Source: Clostridiales bacterium CHKCI001
GTDB lineage: Bacteria > Bacillota > Clostridia > Lachnospirales > Lachnospiraceae
Assembly: GCA_900045905.1 (NCBI GenBank)
Contig: FCNS01000037.1
Span: forward strand, 1-64,000
Direction: 5' to 3'
Length of the DNA: 64,000 bases
The notes beneath the pieces were generated by a model. It saw nothing but the letters and a program-made list of their open reading frames with translations. It searched no databases and was not told where the DNA came from. Positions within the stretch are counted from its first letter, which is position 1. Each line of letters begins with the position of its first letter. This document shows, one piece after another, positions 7,990-17,115 of this stretch. Position numbers and translations under genes: made by a program.

Positions 7990-10812
7990 CTATTTTGTCT
8001 CAAACCAGCTCATACCAGTTTCCAGATCAATTTCCAGTGGTACTTTCAAATCTGCTGCTCCTCGCATTTCTTCTGTTAAAATCCGTTTTACTTTTTCCAC
8101 TTCTTCTTGCTTTGCTTCTACTAACAATTCATCATGCACCTGTAAAATCACACGAGACTCCAATTGTTCCTTTCTCAGTCGTTCATCCACACGAATCATT
8201 GCAATTTTCATTATATCCGCCGCCGTTCCTTGAATTGGCGAATTCATCGCTACTCGTTCTCCAAATTGGCGCTGCATATACTGTGCTGATTTTAATTCTG
8301 GAATTGGTCTTCGGCGTCCAAACATTGTACTTACAAATCCATGTTCTTTTCCATCTTCTACTAATTGATCCAGAAACTGCTTTACTTTTGGATAAGTTTC
8401 AAAATAACGCTGAATATAATCGAGTGCCTCTTTTCTTGTAATACTTAAATCCTCACTCAATCCAAATGCACTAATACCATATACAATTCCAAAATTAACT
8501 GCTTTGGCATTGCGTCGCTGTAACGGGGTGACTTCTTCCAAAGGAACATGGAACACTTCCGATGCAGTAATTGCATGAATATCTTGTGCCATTCGATAAG
8601 CCTTGATCAACCCCTCATCGCCTGACATATGGGCTAAAATACGAAGTTCAATCTGCGAATAATCCGCATCTACAAACACAAATCCCTCTGCTGGAACAAA
8701 TACTTTTCGGATTTCTCTTCCAAGTTCCATTCGAACAGGAATATTTTGTAAGTTTGGCTCGGTACTGCTAATTCTTCCTGTCGCTGTAATCGTTTGATTA
8801 AAACTTCCATGAATTCTTCCATCCGCTTGAATAAAATTAGAAAGCCCATCTGCATAGGTCGATTTTAGCTTCGCTAATTGACGATATTCTAAAATCTTTT
8901 TTACTACTGGATAATTCGGTGCTAACTTGTCTAGTACATCTGCCGCAGTAGAATATCCATTTTTCGTCTTTTTCGCATAAGGGAGTTTCATCTTTTCAAA
9001 CAATACATCCCCTAACTGTTTTGGAGAATTAATATTAAAATGTTCCCCTGTTAATTCATAGATTTCCTTTTCTAAATCCGATATCCCTTCTGCCAGACGT
9101 TTTCCATAATTTGCAAGTTGTTCTGCCTTTACCATAATTCCAGCTCGTTCCATCCGATATAAACTAAAAATAAGCGGCATTTCAATTTGATAAAACAACT
9201 CCAACATATGAGTATCTTTCAACTTTGCTTCTATCACAGGTCCTGCATGAAGCGCAGTCACCGCCTCATAACAAGCCAACTTTTTTACTTCCTCTGGCAT
9301 CATTGTAAATGCTTGTTCTATGGATGTTTTTCCAATTAATTTCGCCTGATCCGGAACTTCCCAATCACAAAATTCTTTCGCCAACGTCTCATATGGATAA
9401 GTGGACACAAGCGGATTTAGTAAATAGGCTCCTACACCTAAATCCCTTATTCGATCCGAAGCCTCTATCCCAAGCCAAAAAAGCATTGGTTTCAGATCTA
9501 ATACATAGATTGTTAGAACATGAGATAACAGTTCTCTTGTCCACTGGGCAAGCAGTTCTGGTGTAAGGAAAAATTCTGAGCGAATAAACGCAGTTTCTTT
9601 TGAGGTAGCAATTCCAACCCCAACGAAAGTTTCTCGATCACATAAAAATTGTACTCCAACTGCCTGTTCGTTCCATGCACGCTCAAATATCTTTTGCGCC
9701 TGCATCATATCATTGATTTCTTGGAAACTCTCTTCCAATGCATCTGCTTCTTTTTGATGTTCATTTCCAAAATCCACTTTTAAAGAACGAAACTCTAACT
9801 CCTCCAATACTTTTTTTGTTTCTTCCTCATTAATTGCCACTTTCATCGACTCTAATGTTGTATTTGGAAGCTCAATATCACATTTAATTGTAGCAAGCTG
9901 TTCACTTAATCGTGCCGCTTTTTCTCCTACTAGCTCTGTTTCACTTGTTTTTAATAAATAATTCAGCGGCGAGCGTTTTAATCCTAACTTTTCTTTCCAG
10001 TACGCTTTTATTTCTTTTTCTTTTGCCTTATCTAAATTTTGAATTGCTTTATAAAGATTATCAATTGTTCCATACTCTTGAATTAACTTTACAGCCGTTG
10101 CTTCTCCAATTCCTGCAACTCCTTTAATATTATCCGAACTATCTCCCATCAATCCTTTTAATGAATTTACATGGGATGGAGAAACCCCAAACTCTTTTTC
10201 TACCAATGCTGGAGTATAATTAAATGCACGTTCTGGCACATTCACTGTTTTTTTATCAATTCGGTATTTTTTAAACAATTCATCTGTTTTTTCTGCCGTT
10301 GTATGCATCATCCAAAGATTTGTATTTTCTGTGACAAGCTGCAAATAGTCATTATCCTTTGTTAGAATTTTAACTGGTACGGTTGTTTCAAACTTTTTTG
10401 CAAGTGTTCCACAAAAATCATCCGCCTCATACATCGGATCCATAAATTGACAAACCCCAATCCGTTTCAATACATCCTGACAAAGTGCAAATTGGTCCTT
10501 TAGTGGAGCTAATGTTTCACTACGATTTCCTTTATAATCTGCATATAATTCCCGGCGAAAGGTATCTCGGCTTAGATCCCATGCCACTGCAAGATATGTC
10601 GGTTTTTGTTCCTTTAAAATCTTAAACAGAGTTCTGATAAATCCAAATACTGCATTGGTATAGACGCCTTTGGATGTCATCATAATTTTATAAAAATATT
10701 TTTCTTTTTCCTCCAATGTCTTTGCAAATAGAATCTCACGCGGAAGATTTCCAAAAAACTGTGTTGTTAATAAACTGGAACCGTCAATTAACAATAAAAA
10801 TTCTTGTTCCAT
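7990..10812 (-). CDS. polA: DNA polymerase I
   Basis: 940 residues with three parts. The 5' nuclease (about 1-330) shows YEADDFCGTLAKKFE, ILTKDNDYLQLV and the helix-hairpin-helix segment MGDSSDNIKGVAGIGEATA. The middle 3'-5' exonuclease-like domain lacks the metal-binding aspartates; for example, the expected motif III YAxxDxxx reads ACYEAVTAL, so proofreading is probably absent, as in many Firmicutes. The polymerase domain has motif A DYSQIELRILAHMSGDE, motif B RRNAKAVNFGIVYGIS and motif C QVHDELLVEA. The N-terminus has a slightly unusual insertion after DGSSLLTTQFFGNLP. The start follows GGAGGAATC. Confidence 0.96.
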   Translation of the reverse strand: MEQEFLLLIDGSSLLTTQFFGNLPREILFAKTLEEKEKYFYKIMMTSKGVYTNAVFGFIRTLFKILKEQKPTYLAVAWDLSRDTFRRELYADYKGNRSETLAPLKDQFALCQDVLKRIGVCQFMDPMYEADDFCGTLAKKFETTVPVKILTKDNDYLQLVTENTNLWMMHTTAEKTDELFKKYRIDKKTVNVPERAFNYTPALVEKEFGVSPSHVNSLKGLMGDSSDNIKGVAGIGEATAVKLIQEYGTIDNLYKAIQNLDKAKEKEIKAYWKEKLGLKRSPLNYLLKTSETELVGEKAARLSEQLATIKCDIELPNTTLESMKVAINEEETKKVLEELEFRSLKVDFGNEHQKEADALEESFQEINDMMQAQKIFERAWNEQAVGVQFLCDRETFVGVGIATSKETAFIRSEFFLTPELLAQWTRELLSHVLTIYVLDLKPMLFWLGIEASDRIRDLGVGAYLLNPLVSTYPYETLAKEFCDWEVPDQAKLIGKTSIEQAFTMMPEEVKKLACYEAVTALHAGPVIEAKLKDTHMLELFYQIEMPLIFSLYRMERAGIMVKAEQLANYGKRLAEGISDLEKEIYELTGEHFNINSPKQLGDVLFEKMKLPYAKKTKNGYSTAADVLDKLAPNYPVVKKILEYRQLAKLKSTYADGLSNFIQADGRIHGSFNQTITATGRISSTEPNLQNIPVRMELGREIRKVFVPAEGFVFVDADYSQIELRILAHMSGDEGLIKAYRMAQDIHAITASEVFHVPLEEVTPLQRRNAKAVNFGIVYGISAFGLSEDLSITRKEALDYIQRYFETYPKVKQFLDQLVEDGKEHGFVSTMFGRRRPIPELKSAQYMQRQFGERVAMNSPIQGTAADIMKIAMIRVDERLRKEQLESRVILQVHDELLVEAKQEEVEKVKRILTEEMRGAADLKVPLEIDLETGMSWFETK

Positions 10813-10848
10813 GATTCCTCCATTCCGCCGCTTTCTTGCAGCTTTTTC

Positions 10849-11193
10849 CTATCCAACTAATCCCCATAGCTGCAATTGCAGCGTAAGAATAATAAGAATA
10901 CCTATAATAGCAAACGCTGTAATCAGATCTTTAAAGAAAGACATAATATTTGTCCATCTGACATATGCATTGGCCTCTTTTAATTCTTTCTCAAACTCAC
11001 CTTTAAAATTATAAGTAGAAAACCAGTCTCGATCAATCCCTTCAATATACATATGAATTGTATAATAAATCTCTAATTCCTCTCGACATTCTTTACAATT
11101 ACGTATATGCTCCAAAAAGAAACTCAACTTATCCTCTGGCAACTCTCTTTCTATAAATGGAATAATTAAACTAGTTGCTTCTTTACACTGCAT
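10849..11193 (-). CDS. Membrane-anchored zinc-finger (anti-sigma-like) protein
   Basis: 114 residues. The N-terminal half is a zf-HC2-type domain (MQCKEATSLIIPFIERELP, then HIRNCKECREEL, His-x3-Cys-x2-Cys), as in anti-sigma factors. One membrane helix lies near the C-terminus (FAIIGILIILTLQLQLWGL). No sigma factor gene is adjacent, so the partner is unknown. It is immediately upstream of polA (36 bp) and may share its transcript. Confidence 0.7.
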   Translation of the reverse strand: MQCKEATSLIIPFIERELPEDKLSFFLEHIRNCKECREELEIYYTIHMYIEGIDRDWFSTYNFKGEFEKELKEANAYVRWTNIMSFFKDLITAFAIIGILIILTLQLQLWGLVG

Positions 11194-11252
11194 CGAACGA
11201 CTCCTTTCTTCAAGTAGGCAAGATTCTCCTTATTTTCTAAACCTTCTTAAAT

Positions 11253-12455
11253 TTAGTTTTGAGAGCTTTCTCTACTCAATGCAAACTGTACAAATTGTTT
11301 CATTGCCGTTTCTTCTGCAAATTTCGCAAGGTACGTCTGTCCTCCTACTATGGTTGTACTATTTTCTAAAATTTTATTACTTAATGTAATATTGGCTCGA
11401 TACTTTGACAGCACTTCATTATGGCTATGAATATAATTTTTATCATCTCTTCGTGCGATTAAACAACAGAAAAATTGATCATAATGATTCGCTTCTTTAT
11501 AGTCATCAAACGCCACCATACTTGCCCATATTCGATAAACATCTGTACTATTTGCATAATTTAGCATATCAAACACATACCCTCCTCTTGGGCACATATT
11601 TGACTTCAATGCAATAAAATCTCCTTTTTTTCCCACTCCGTCTTGATCTTTGTTTAAATGGAAGAATTCAAAATGGATAAAACGACTCTTTACATGAAAT
11701 GCTTCTACACAACGTCGTCCTATTTCTTTCAAATCCTCCGGAATTTTCTTTAAAATGTAAAAATAAACATCTTCTTGTTGATTTACAATATCCAAAGCTG
11801 AAACTGGCGTCACACTTCCTGATTCAAATACAGGAGTTCCATTACTGTTGATAATTGCATCATAAGACCAAACACTTCCATTTATATACTGTTCCATAAT
11901 CCATGTCTCATTTTGAGAAACGTTCAGAAATTCTTCTAAATCTGTCTCGTTATTTAACAAATGTATTTCTTTGATTTTCATCCCTCTGTCTGGTTTTACA
12001 ACAATTGGATAACCTGTTTTCTTTGCAAATGCTCTGCATTTCTCTGGATTATCTGCAATTACATATGGTGCAGTTGGAATCTGAAACTGCTGATACAATT
12101 CCTTCATAATTGATTTATACTTTGCTTTTTGAACTTCATCCAGATTAAACCCTGTTATGATATGAAAATCCGTACGTAGTTTTGCATCTTGTTCCAGCCA
12201 GTATTCATTATTACTTTCTAACCAATCTATTTTTCCATATTTAAACGTAAAATATGCAACTGCCTTCATCACTTGGTTATAGTCTTCTAGATTCTCTACT
12301 TTGTAATATTCTGTCAATACCGATTTTAGTTGGTATTTTAAAGAATCATATGACGCATCACTAATTCCCAATACGTTTACCCCATTATTTTTCAACTGCG
12401 CACAAAAATTCCAATAATTGGATGGAAACTGTGGGGAAATAAATATGAAGTTCAT
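11253..12455 (-). CDS. ATP-grasp domain protein
   Basis: 400 residues from ATG 12455, which follows GAGGAGGATTAGA; the five upstream codons are not needed. The fold is that of a carboxylate-amine ligase: an N-terminal Rossmann-like part (NFIFISPQFPSNYWNFC), then an ATP-grasp core with TGYPIVVKPDRGMK, WIMEQYINGSVWSYDAI and the metal-binding FIHFEFFH and LKSNMCPRGGY. Typical reactions join an acid to an amine with ATP. The substrate cannot be told. Confidence 0.8.
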   Translation of the reverse strand: MNFIFISPQFPSNYWNFCAQLKNNGVNVLGISDASYDSLKYQLKSVLTEYYKVENLEDYNQVMKAVAYFTFKYGKIDWLESNNEYWLEQDAKLRTDFHIITGFNLDEVQKAKYKSIMKELYQQFQIPTAPYVIADNPEKCRAFAKKTGYPIVVKPDRGMKIKEIHLLNNETDLEEFLNVSQNETWIMEQYINGSVWSYDAIINSNGTPVFESGSVTPVSALDIVNQQEDVYFYILKKIPEDLKEIGRRCVEAFHVKSRFIHFEFFHLNKDQDGVGKKGDFIALKSNMCPRGGYVFDMLNYANSTDVYRIWASMVAFDDYKEANHYDQFFCCLIARRDDKNYIHSHNEVLSKYRANITLSNKILENSTTIVGGQTYLAKFAEETAMKQFVQFALSRESSQN

Positions 12456-12585
12456 TCTAATCCTCCTCAACGATACGATCCATAATTTCGTAAAAATTCT
12501 TTTTTATTATACTACGTTCCCCTCTGAATTACAACCAAATAGTTTCTAACAAGAGGATGAAAAACTCTCTGTAGAATTTCCTTTT

Positions 12586-12643
12586 GATATCACAATAAAC
12601 AAAAAGAACCTTCTTTTTACATATCATGATAATAAAGGCAACC
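12586..12643. repeat. Copy A of a small intergenic repeat
   Basis: GATATCACAATAAAC (12586-12600), a short self-complementary AAAAAGAACCTTCTTTTT stem, then CATATCATGATAATAAA (12620-12636). The same layout occurs at 16991-17049 and 51613-51664, each time followed by a larger hairpin. Confidence 0.5.
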
Positions 12644-12737
12644 TCCACTGGATGACATGTCACAACAATAAAACCGCCGTGTGATTTTATTTTTTCACAC
12701 AGCGGTTTCGTTTTGTTGTGACATGTCATCCAGTGGA
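12644..12737. repeat. 94-bp near-perfect palindrome
   Basis: Perfect 24-base arms lie at 12644-12667 and 12714-12737 (CCACTGGATGACATGTCACA and its complement). Inside them are further paired segments AAACCGC/GCGGTTT and GTGTGA/TCACAC. It lies between two leftward genes. It could be a strong terminator or a miniature inverted-repeat element. A 66-codon open frame across it is an artefact of the palindrome. Confidence 0.75.
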
Positions 12738-12798
12738 AGTTCTTTTTGTTTTATATAGGATCAAAAACTTCCCACATTATAAAATAGTCTCTAATAAT

Positions 12799-13206
12799 CT
12801 AAGAAGGATTGGAAACACCATATTTCATTTTGAAATTTTCATATAATTCACGAAGATCCTCCAAATACTCATTGGAAGAAATACGATATTGAAAGAGCTT
12901 CGTTACGGTATCACCTGAAAATACATAGGAGGAAGAATTAATTGTAATGCAAAAAGCGTAGCCACTACGATTATTTCCAACACCTACTGTTGTAATGGAT
13001 AGATCAGATAATAACTCAGATAAGGCATTTATATCATCTGGATCAGTAACAACTACAGATTCTACACCAGCCAATTGTATGGTAATAGTATTCCATTTAC
13101 TTGGACTGATTGTGGAAAATGGCATATGAATACGGATACCAACTAACCATAAAATGATAATAGTAATAAAAATAAGAATAATACCAATAAATAATCTTTT
13201 TTTCAT
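12799..13206 (-). CDS. Small membrane-anchored hypothetical protein
   Basis: 135 residues with one N-terminal membrane helix (LFIGIILIFITIIILWLVGI) and a predicted extracytoplasmic beta-rich domain of about 105 residues. That domain contains ITIQLAGVESVVVTDPDDIN. I do not recognise the family. It has no operon partner. Confidence 0.6.
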   Translation of the reverse strand: MKKRLFIGIILIFITIIILWLVGIRIHMPFSTISPSKWNTITIQLAGVESVVVTDPDDINALSELLSDLSITTVGVGNNRSGYAFCITINSSSYVFSGDTVTKLFQYRISSNEYLEDLRELYENFKMKYGVSNPS

Positions 13207-13365
13207 AACATCCCCTATCTATCTTCCATAAAATGAGTTTAAAAAAAGTTTAAATAATATCTGTAACTTGAGAATGTCAACTGTATAATGGTTTCTAAAT
13301 ATAACTTAATTGTATAATACCTAGTTTAGTTATGTCAAGAAAAACTCTGTATTTTGATAGGGTAA

Positions 13366-13409
13366 ACTTATCGAAAGTTTTACCTAAGTATACTTATCGA
13401 GAGTTTGAC
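13366..13409 (+). promoter_or_regulatory. Paired dyad/direct repeats upstream of ptb promoter
   Basis: ACTTATCGAAAGTTTTAC (13366-13383) and ACTTATCGAGAGTTTGAC (13392-13409) match at 16 of 18 positions, 26 bp apart. The first is also a dyad (AAACTT-ATCGA-AAGTTT). They end 18 bp before the -35 box of ptb-buk, a typical place for a regulator site. The regulator is unknown. Confidence 0.5.
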
Positions 13410-13427
13410 AGTTTCTTTACTTTTTCC

Positions 13428-13456
13428 TTGACCTTTTTCTTATTCAGTGCTAGACT
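13428..13456 (+). promoter_or_regulatory. Sigma-A type promoter for ptb-buk
   Basis: TTGACC at 13428-13433 and TAGACT at 13451-13456 are separated by exactly 17 bp. Transcription would begin near 13463, giving a 5' untranslated region of about 230 bases that contains the whole multi-stem element at 13489-13650. Confidence 0.6.
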
Positions 13457-13488
13457 TAAAATATGTCTATAATTTAACAATACTATTT

Positions 13489-13650
13489 AACCGAATCAAG
13501 GAAGTTCTCTGCTTCCATTGCGAAGAGCAATAAGCAGTGGGTGGGGACTTCCTTGTATCAGGAGGGGCTCAAGCCCCTTCTGAAAAACCACATAGTGGTG
13601 ATTCGGTTATGAGGAAGTAGCGAAGCGGATTGCGAATATCCGCTTGACAA
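13489..13650 (+). repeat. Multi-stem structured element, copy 1 (leader of ptb)
   Basis: About 162 bp, roughly 84% identical by eye to the minus strand of 54934-55093. AACCGAATC (13489-13497) pairs with GATTCGGTT (13601-13609) and encloses three stems: 13497-13555 (long, with inner CTGCTT/AAGCAG and ATTGC/GCAAT), 13559-13583 and 13588-13600. A fifth stem is at 13625-13645 (AGCGGAT/ATCCGCT). Paired changes between the copies keep the stems. It may be a structured RNA or a small mobile repeat. Confidence 0.7.
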
Positions 13651-13695
13651 GTAAGAGAACTTATGTTGCATGAAATGCGATACAGGAGGTAAAAA

Positions 13696-14604
13696 ATGAG
13701 TAAGAGTTTTGATGAATTAGTATCAAAAGCCACAAGTTGTGGCACAAAAAAACTTGCTGTTGCTGTTGCACAGGATGACGCTGTACTAGAAGCAGTTAAG
13801 ATTGCTAAGGAGCGTGGAATCGCCGATTCAATTCTTGTTGGAGACAAGGAAAAGATTGAAGCGGTTGCAGCGGAAATGAATATGGATTTAACTGGATTTG
13901 AAATCATTGATGAACCAGATGTTGCACAGGCAGCTTTAACCGCAGTTAAATTAGTTCACGACAAAAAAGCTGATATTCTTTTAAAAGGTCTTCTGGACAC
14001 AAAGTTATTTTTAAAGAGTGTATTAAATAAGGAATGTGGTCTTAGAAAAGGCAAGATGATGTCTCACGTTTGTGTATTTGAAATTGAAGGCATTGATCGT
14101 CTTTTATTCTTTACCGATGTTGCATTTAACACCTATCCTTCTTTAGAAGATAAGGTTACAATCATTAACAATGCTGTCGAAATCGCTCAGGCATGTGGTA
14201 TTGAAACCCCTAAGGTAGCTCCAATTTGTGCAGTTGAAGTTGTAAATCCAAAGATGCCTCCAACTGTAGACGCTGCTGCTTTAACCGAAATGAACGAAAA
14301 AGGTGAAATCAAAGATTGTGTTGTTTACGGACCACTTTCTATGGATCTTGCCATTGACCCAGAAGCAGCCAAACATAAGGGCGTTTCTAATCCAGTTGCT
14401 GGTCATGCAGATATTCTCCTATTCCCAAATATTGATGCTGGTAACATTACATACAAGATTTTAGTTCGTACTGCTAAAGTGAAAAACGGTAATCTGTTAA
14501 TTGGTACATCCGCTCCTGTTATTTTGACATCTCGTTCAGATGATTTTGAAACAAAGATTAACTCCATCGCACTTGCAGCAGTTGTAGCAGATTCAATTGG
14601 CTAA
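13696..14604 (+). CDS. ptb: Phosphate butyryltransferase
   Basis: 302 residues, the family length. It converts butyryl-CoA and phosphate to butyryl phosphate and CoA. Features are [18 protein letters not shown] at the start, [17 protein letters not shown], and DGPLSMD-type [15 protein letters not shown]. The ribosome site is ACAGGAGG. It is followed by butyrate kinase 31 bp downstream, forming the Ptb-Buk route that yields ATP. The butyryl-CoA would come from the thl-crt-hbd-bcd-etf operon at the other end of the window. Confidence 0.95.
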   Translation: MSKSFDELVSKATSCGTKKLAVAVAQDDAVLEAVKIAKERGIADSILVGDKEKIEAVAAEMNMDLTGFEIIDEPDVAQAALTAVKLVHDKKADILLKGLLDTKLFLKSVLNKECGLRKGKMMSHVCVFEIEGIDRLLFFTDVAFNTYPSLEDKVTIINNAVEIAQACGIETPKVAPICAVEVVNPKMPPTVDAAALTEMNEKGEIKDCVVYGPLSMDLAIDPEAAKHKGVSNPVAGHADILLFPNIDAGNITYKILVRTAKVKNGNLLIGTSAPVILTSRSDDFETKINSIALAAVVADSIG

Positions 14605-14635
14605 TGATACAAGATTTAGGAAAGGAGACTCATTC

Positions 14636-15706
14636 ATGAGCTATAAAGTATTAGTTATTAATCCAGGTTCTACCTCTACTAAGATTGGTGTATTTGAGGA
14701 TGAAACACTTTTATTCGAGGAAACACTCCGTCATTCTACTGATGAGATTGCTCAGTATGCTACTATCGTGGATCAAAAAGATTTTCGTAAAAAAATCATC
14801 ATCGATTTTCTTTCCTCTAAAAACTTTGATGCCAAAGATTTGGACGTTGTAGTAGGTCGTGGCGGTTTATTGAAACCAATCCCAGGCGGTACTTATGCAG
14901 TATCCGACGAATTATTGGCTGACTTAAAAGTTGGTGTACAAGGACAACATGCTTCTAACTTAGGTGGTATTTTAGCAAGAGAAATCGCAGACGAGATTGG
15001 CGTTCCTTCCTATATTGTTGACCCAGTTGTTGTAGATGAGTTAACACCTGTTGCTAGATATTCTGGTGTACCAGAACTTCCAAGAACAAGTATTTTCCAT
15101 GCTTTAAATCAAAAAGCAGTTGCAAAGCGTTATGCAAAGGAAATTGGAAAAGCATATGAAGATGTCAACTTAATTGTCGTACATATGGGCGGTGGTGTTT
15201 CCGTTGGTGCTCATACAAATGGTAAGATTGTAGATGTTTTCAATGCTTTGGATGGCGAAGGTTCCTTCTCCCCAGAACGTGCAGGTTGTGTACCAGCCGT
15301 TCCATTAATGAGAATGTGCTTCTCTGGTAAATATACAGAAAAAGAAATGTATAAAAAATTAGTTGGTAATGGCGGTTTGAACGCTTATCTTCATACCAAT
15401 GATATGCGTGACGTAAATCGCATGGCATTTGAAGAAGGAAATGAAGAGGCCAAAAATGTATTTGATGCATTTATTTATCAGATCTGTAAAGACATCGGAG
15501 CTATGGCAACCGTATTAAAAGGCAAAGTAGATCAGATTCTTTTAACTGGTGGTATTGCCTACGGACCAGAAGTATGTGATGCAATTCGTGATCGTGTAGC
15601 ATTCATCGCAGACATTACCGTATATCCTGGCGAAGATGAATTGCTTGCATTAGCTCAAGGTGCATTACGTGTATTGAACGGTACAGAAAAAGCAATGGAA
15701 TATTAA
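14636..15706 (+). CDS. buk: Butyrate kinase
   Basis: 356 residues from ATG 14636, which follows AAAGGAG; the longer frame overlaps ptb and is not family-like. It belongs to the ASKHA fold: [19 protein letters not shown] (phosphate 1 motif), [16 protein letters not shown] (phosphate 2), and [11 protein letters not shown] (adenosine motif). It transfers the phosphate of butyryl phosphate to ADP. It is the second gene of the ptb-buk operon and is followed by a terminator. Confidence 0.96.
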   Translation: MSYKVLVINPGSTSTKIGVFEDETLLFEETLRHSTDEIAQYATIVDQKDFRKKIIIDFLSSKNFDAKDLDVVVGRGGLLKPIPGGTYAVSDELLADLKVGVQGQHASNLGGILAREIADEIGVPSYIVDPVVVDELTPVARYSGVPELPRTSIFHALNQKAVAKRYAKEIGKAYEDVNLIVVHMGGGVSVGAHTNGKIVDVFNALDGEGSFSPERAGCVPAVPLMRMCFSGKYTEKEMYKKLVGNGGLNAYLHTNDMRDVNRMAFEEGNEEAKNVFDAFIYQICKDIGAMATVLKGKVDQILLTGGIAYGPEVCDAIRDRVAFIADITVYPGEDELLALAQGALRVLNGTEKAMEY

Positions 15707-15735
15707 TTGTACAATATTTTTTATAATTAATGGAT

Positions 15736-15790
15736 AGAGGGTACTCACTGAAATAGGAATTTTCCTAAGAAGCAGCTACCCTCTTTTCCT
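15736..15790 (+). terminator. Rho-independent terminator after buk
   Basis: GAGGGTA (15737-15743) pairs with TACCCTC (15777-15783), with an inner TAGGAA/TTCCTA stem, followed by TTTTCCTTT. Confidence 0.75.
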
Positions 15791-15823
15791 TTGACATAAT
15801 AACTACGGAAAGGATTTATCTAG

Positions 15824-16978
15824 ATGAATAAAAAAGAAGTTTCGGAAATCAAAAAATTAATGGCTCCTGATCGCAGTGCAATTACTCGAATCTGTGGATG
15901 TTATGTAGATGGAGAAAAACAGAAAAAGACAGAACTAAAAGAAGCCTTTCTCTCTCTTCCTCAGGAAGAAATGTTTAAATACTTTGAGATTTTCCGAAAA
16001 ACATTATCTGGAACAATTGGAAAAAACTTAATCAACTTAGATTTTCCTTTGGATCAAGAATTTGAAGATGGAGCTCAAAAATTTCTGCTTCGCCTTAGAG
16101 ATAGTCAACTAAAAGATGCGGCATTATTAGAAGAATTTTACAATAAAATCATTGAATCCTATTACTATGGAGAAAACTACTATATTATATTAATTCATGG
16201 AGCTTACGATATTCCAAAACGTGGCAGTGACAATATTGAAATGGAAGATGCATCCGATTCTGTTTATGAATATTTACTTTGTTCCATTTGTCCTGTTAAA
16301 TTATCCAAAGCAGGTCTCTGCTATAATACCCAAAACAACATGATTGAGGAACGTATTCGAGACTGGATTGTAGAAGTTCCAGACTGTGGATTTTTATTTC
16401 CTGCGTTCCATGACCGTAATGCGGATATTCATAGTATGCTCTATTATTCTAAAAACGCTAAAGAATTGCAAGACAGTTTTATTGAAGATTTATTTGGATG
16501 CACCGCTCCTCTTACCGCTGTTAACCAAAAGGAATCTTTTAATACTTTATTAGAAGAAACGTTAAAAGATCAATGTAATTTTGATACAGTTCGCACGATA
16601 CATGAAAAAATAACCGAACAGATGAAAGAACAGGAAAATCAGGAAAATTCTGAGCCTGTTACCTTAAACCGCAATGAAGTAAAACGAATTCTAGAACATG
16701 CCGCCAATGCCGATATTGAAGATTTTGACCAAGTATTTGAAGAATCCGTTGGAGAGACTTCAGAACTACTTGCTTCCAATATTACAAATACTCAAAAATT
16801 TGAAATCAAAACCCCCGAAGTTACAATTAAAGTTGCATCGGATCGAACCGACCTTGTGGAAACCAAAATGATTGACGGTGTTCCTTACCTCGTCATCCAA
16901 ATTACCGATCAAATTGAAGTAAACGGCGTCCATGTCAATGCATTAAAACCAGTTTCTTCTTCTGATCTTTCGGAATAA
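15824..16978 (+). CDS. DUF4317 family protein
   Basis: 384 residues, the length of this uncharacterised Firmicute family. MNKKEVSEIKKLMAPDRSAI and ITRICGCYVDGEK at the start are typical. No membrane segment or signal is seen. The C-terminal 60 residues are a short beta-rich unit (PEVTIKVASDRTDLVETKMI). The function is unknown. It stands alone, convergent to the ABC exporter. Confidence 0.85.
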   Translation: MNKKEVSEIKKLMAPDRSAITRICGCYVDGEKQKKTELKEAFLSLPQEEMFKYFEIFRKTLSGTIGKNLINLDFPLDQEFEDGAQKFLLRLRDSQLKDAALLEEFYNKIIESYYYGENYYIILIHGAYDIPKRGSDNIEMEDASDSVYEYLLCSICPVKLSKAGLCYNTQNNMIEERIRDWIVEVPDCGFLFPAFHDRNADIHSMLYYSKNAKELQDSFIEDLFGCTAPLTAVNQKESFNTLLEETLKDQCNFDTVRTIHEKITEQMKEQENQENSEPVTLNRNEVKRILEHAANADIEDFDQVFEESVGETSELLASNITNTQKFEIKTPEVTIKVASDRTDLVETKMIDGVPYLVIQITDQIEVNGVHVNALKPVSSSDLSE

Positions 16979-16990
16979 ACAAAGATTTCA

Positions 16991-17103
16991 CATATTACGA
17001 TAACAAAAAAACTCCACCAGAGCTTCTTTTTGCATGTTACGACAAAAATAGTCACATGAAAAGAAATATTACTTATAGTATCTAGTTATTCTTTCCATGT
17101 GAC
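16991..17103. terminator. Convergent terminator region with repeat copy B
   Basis: CATATTACGATAACAAA (16991-17007) and CATGTTACGACAAAAAT (17033-17049) flank a short AAACTC/GAGCTT stem. A larger hairpin follows (17051-17103; GTCACATG against CATGTGAC, about 15 bp with one mismatch). It lies between the convergent DUF4317 and ABC exporter genes. The layout repeats that at 12586 and 51613. Confidence 0.6.
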
Positions 17104-17115
17104 ATTTTATTTCTC

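Noticed and set aside
12529-12729. 66-codon open frame
   Set aside because: It is a reading of the long palindrome; no ribosome site and no protein-like pattern.
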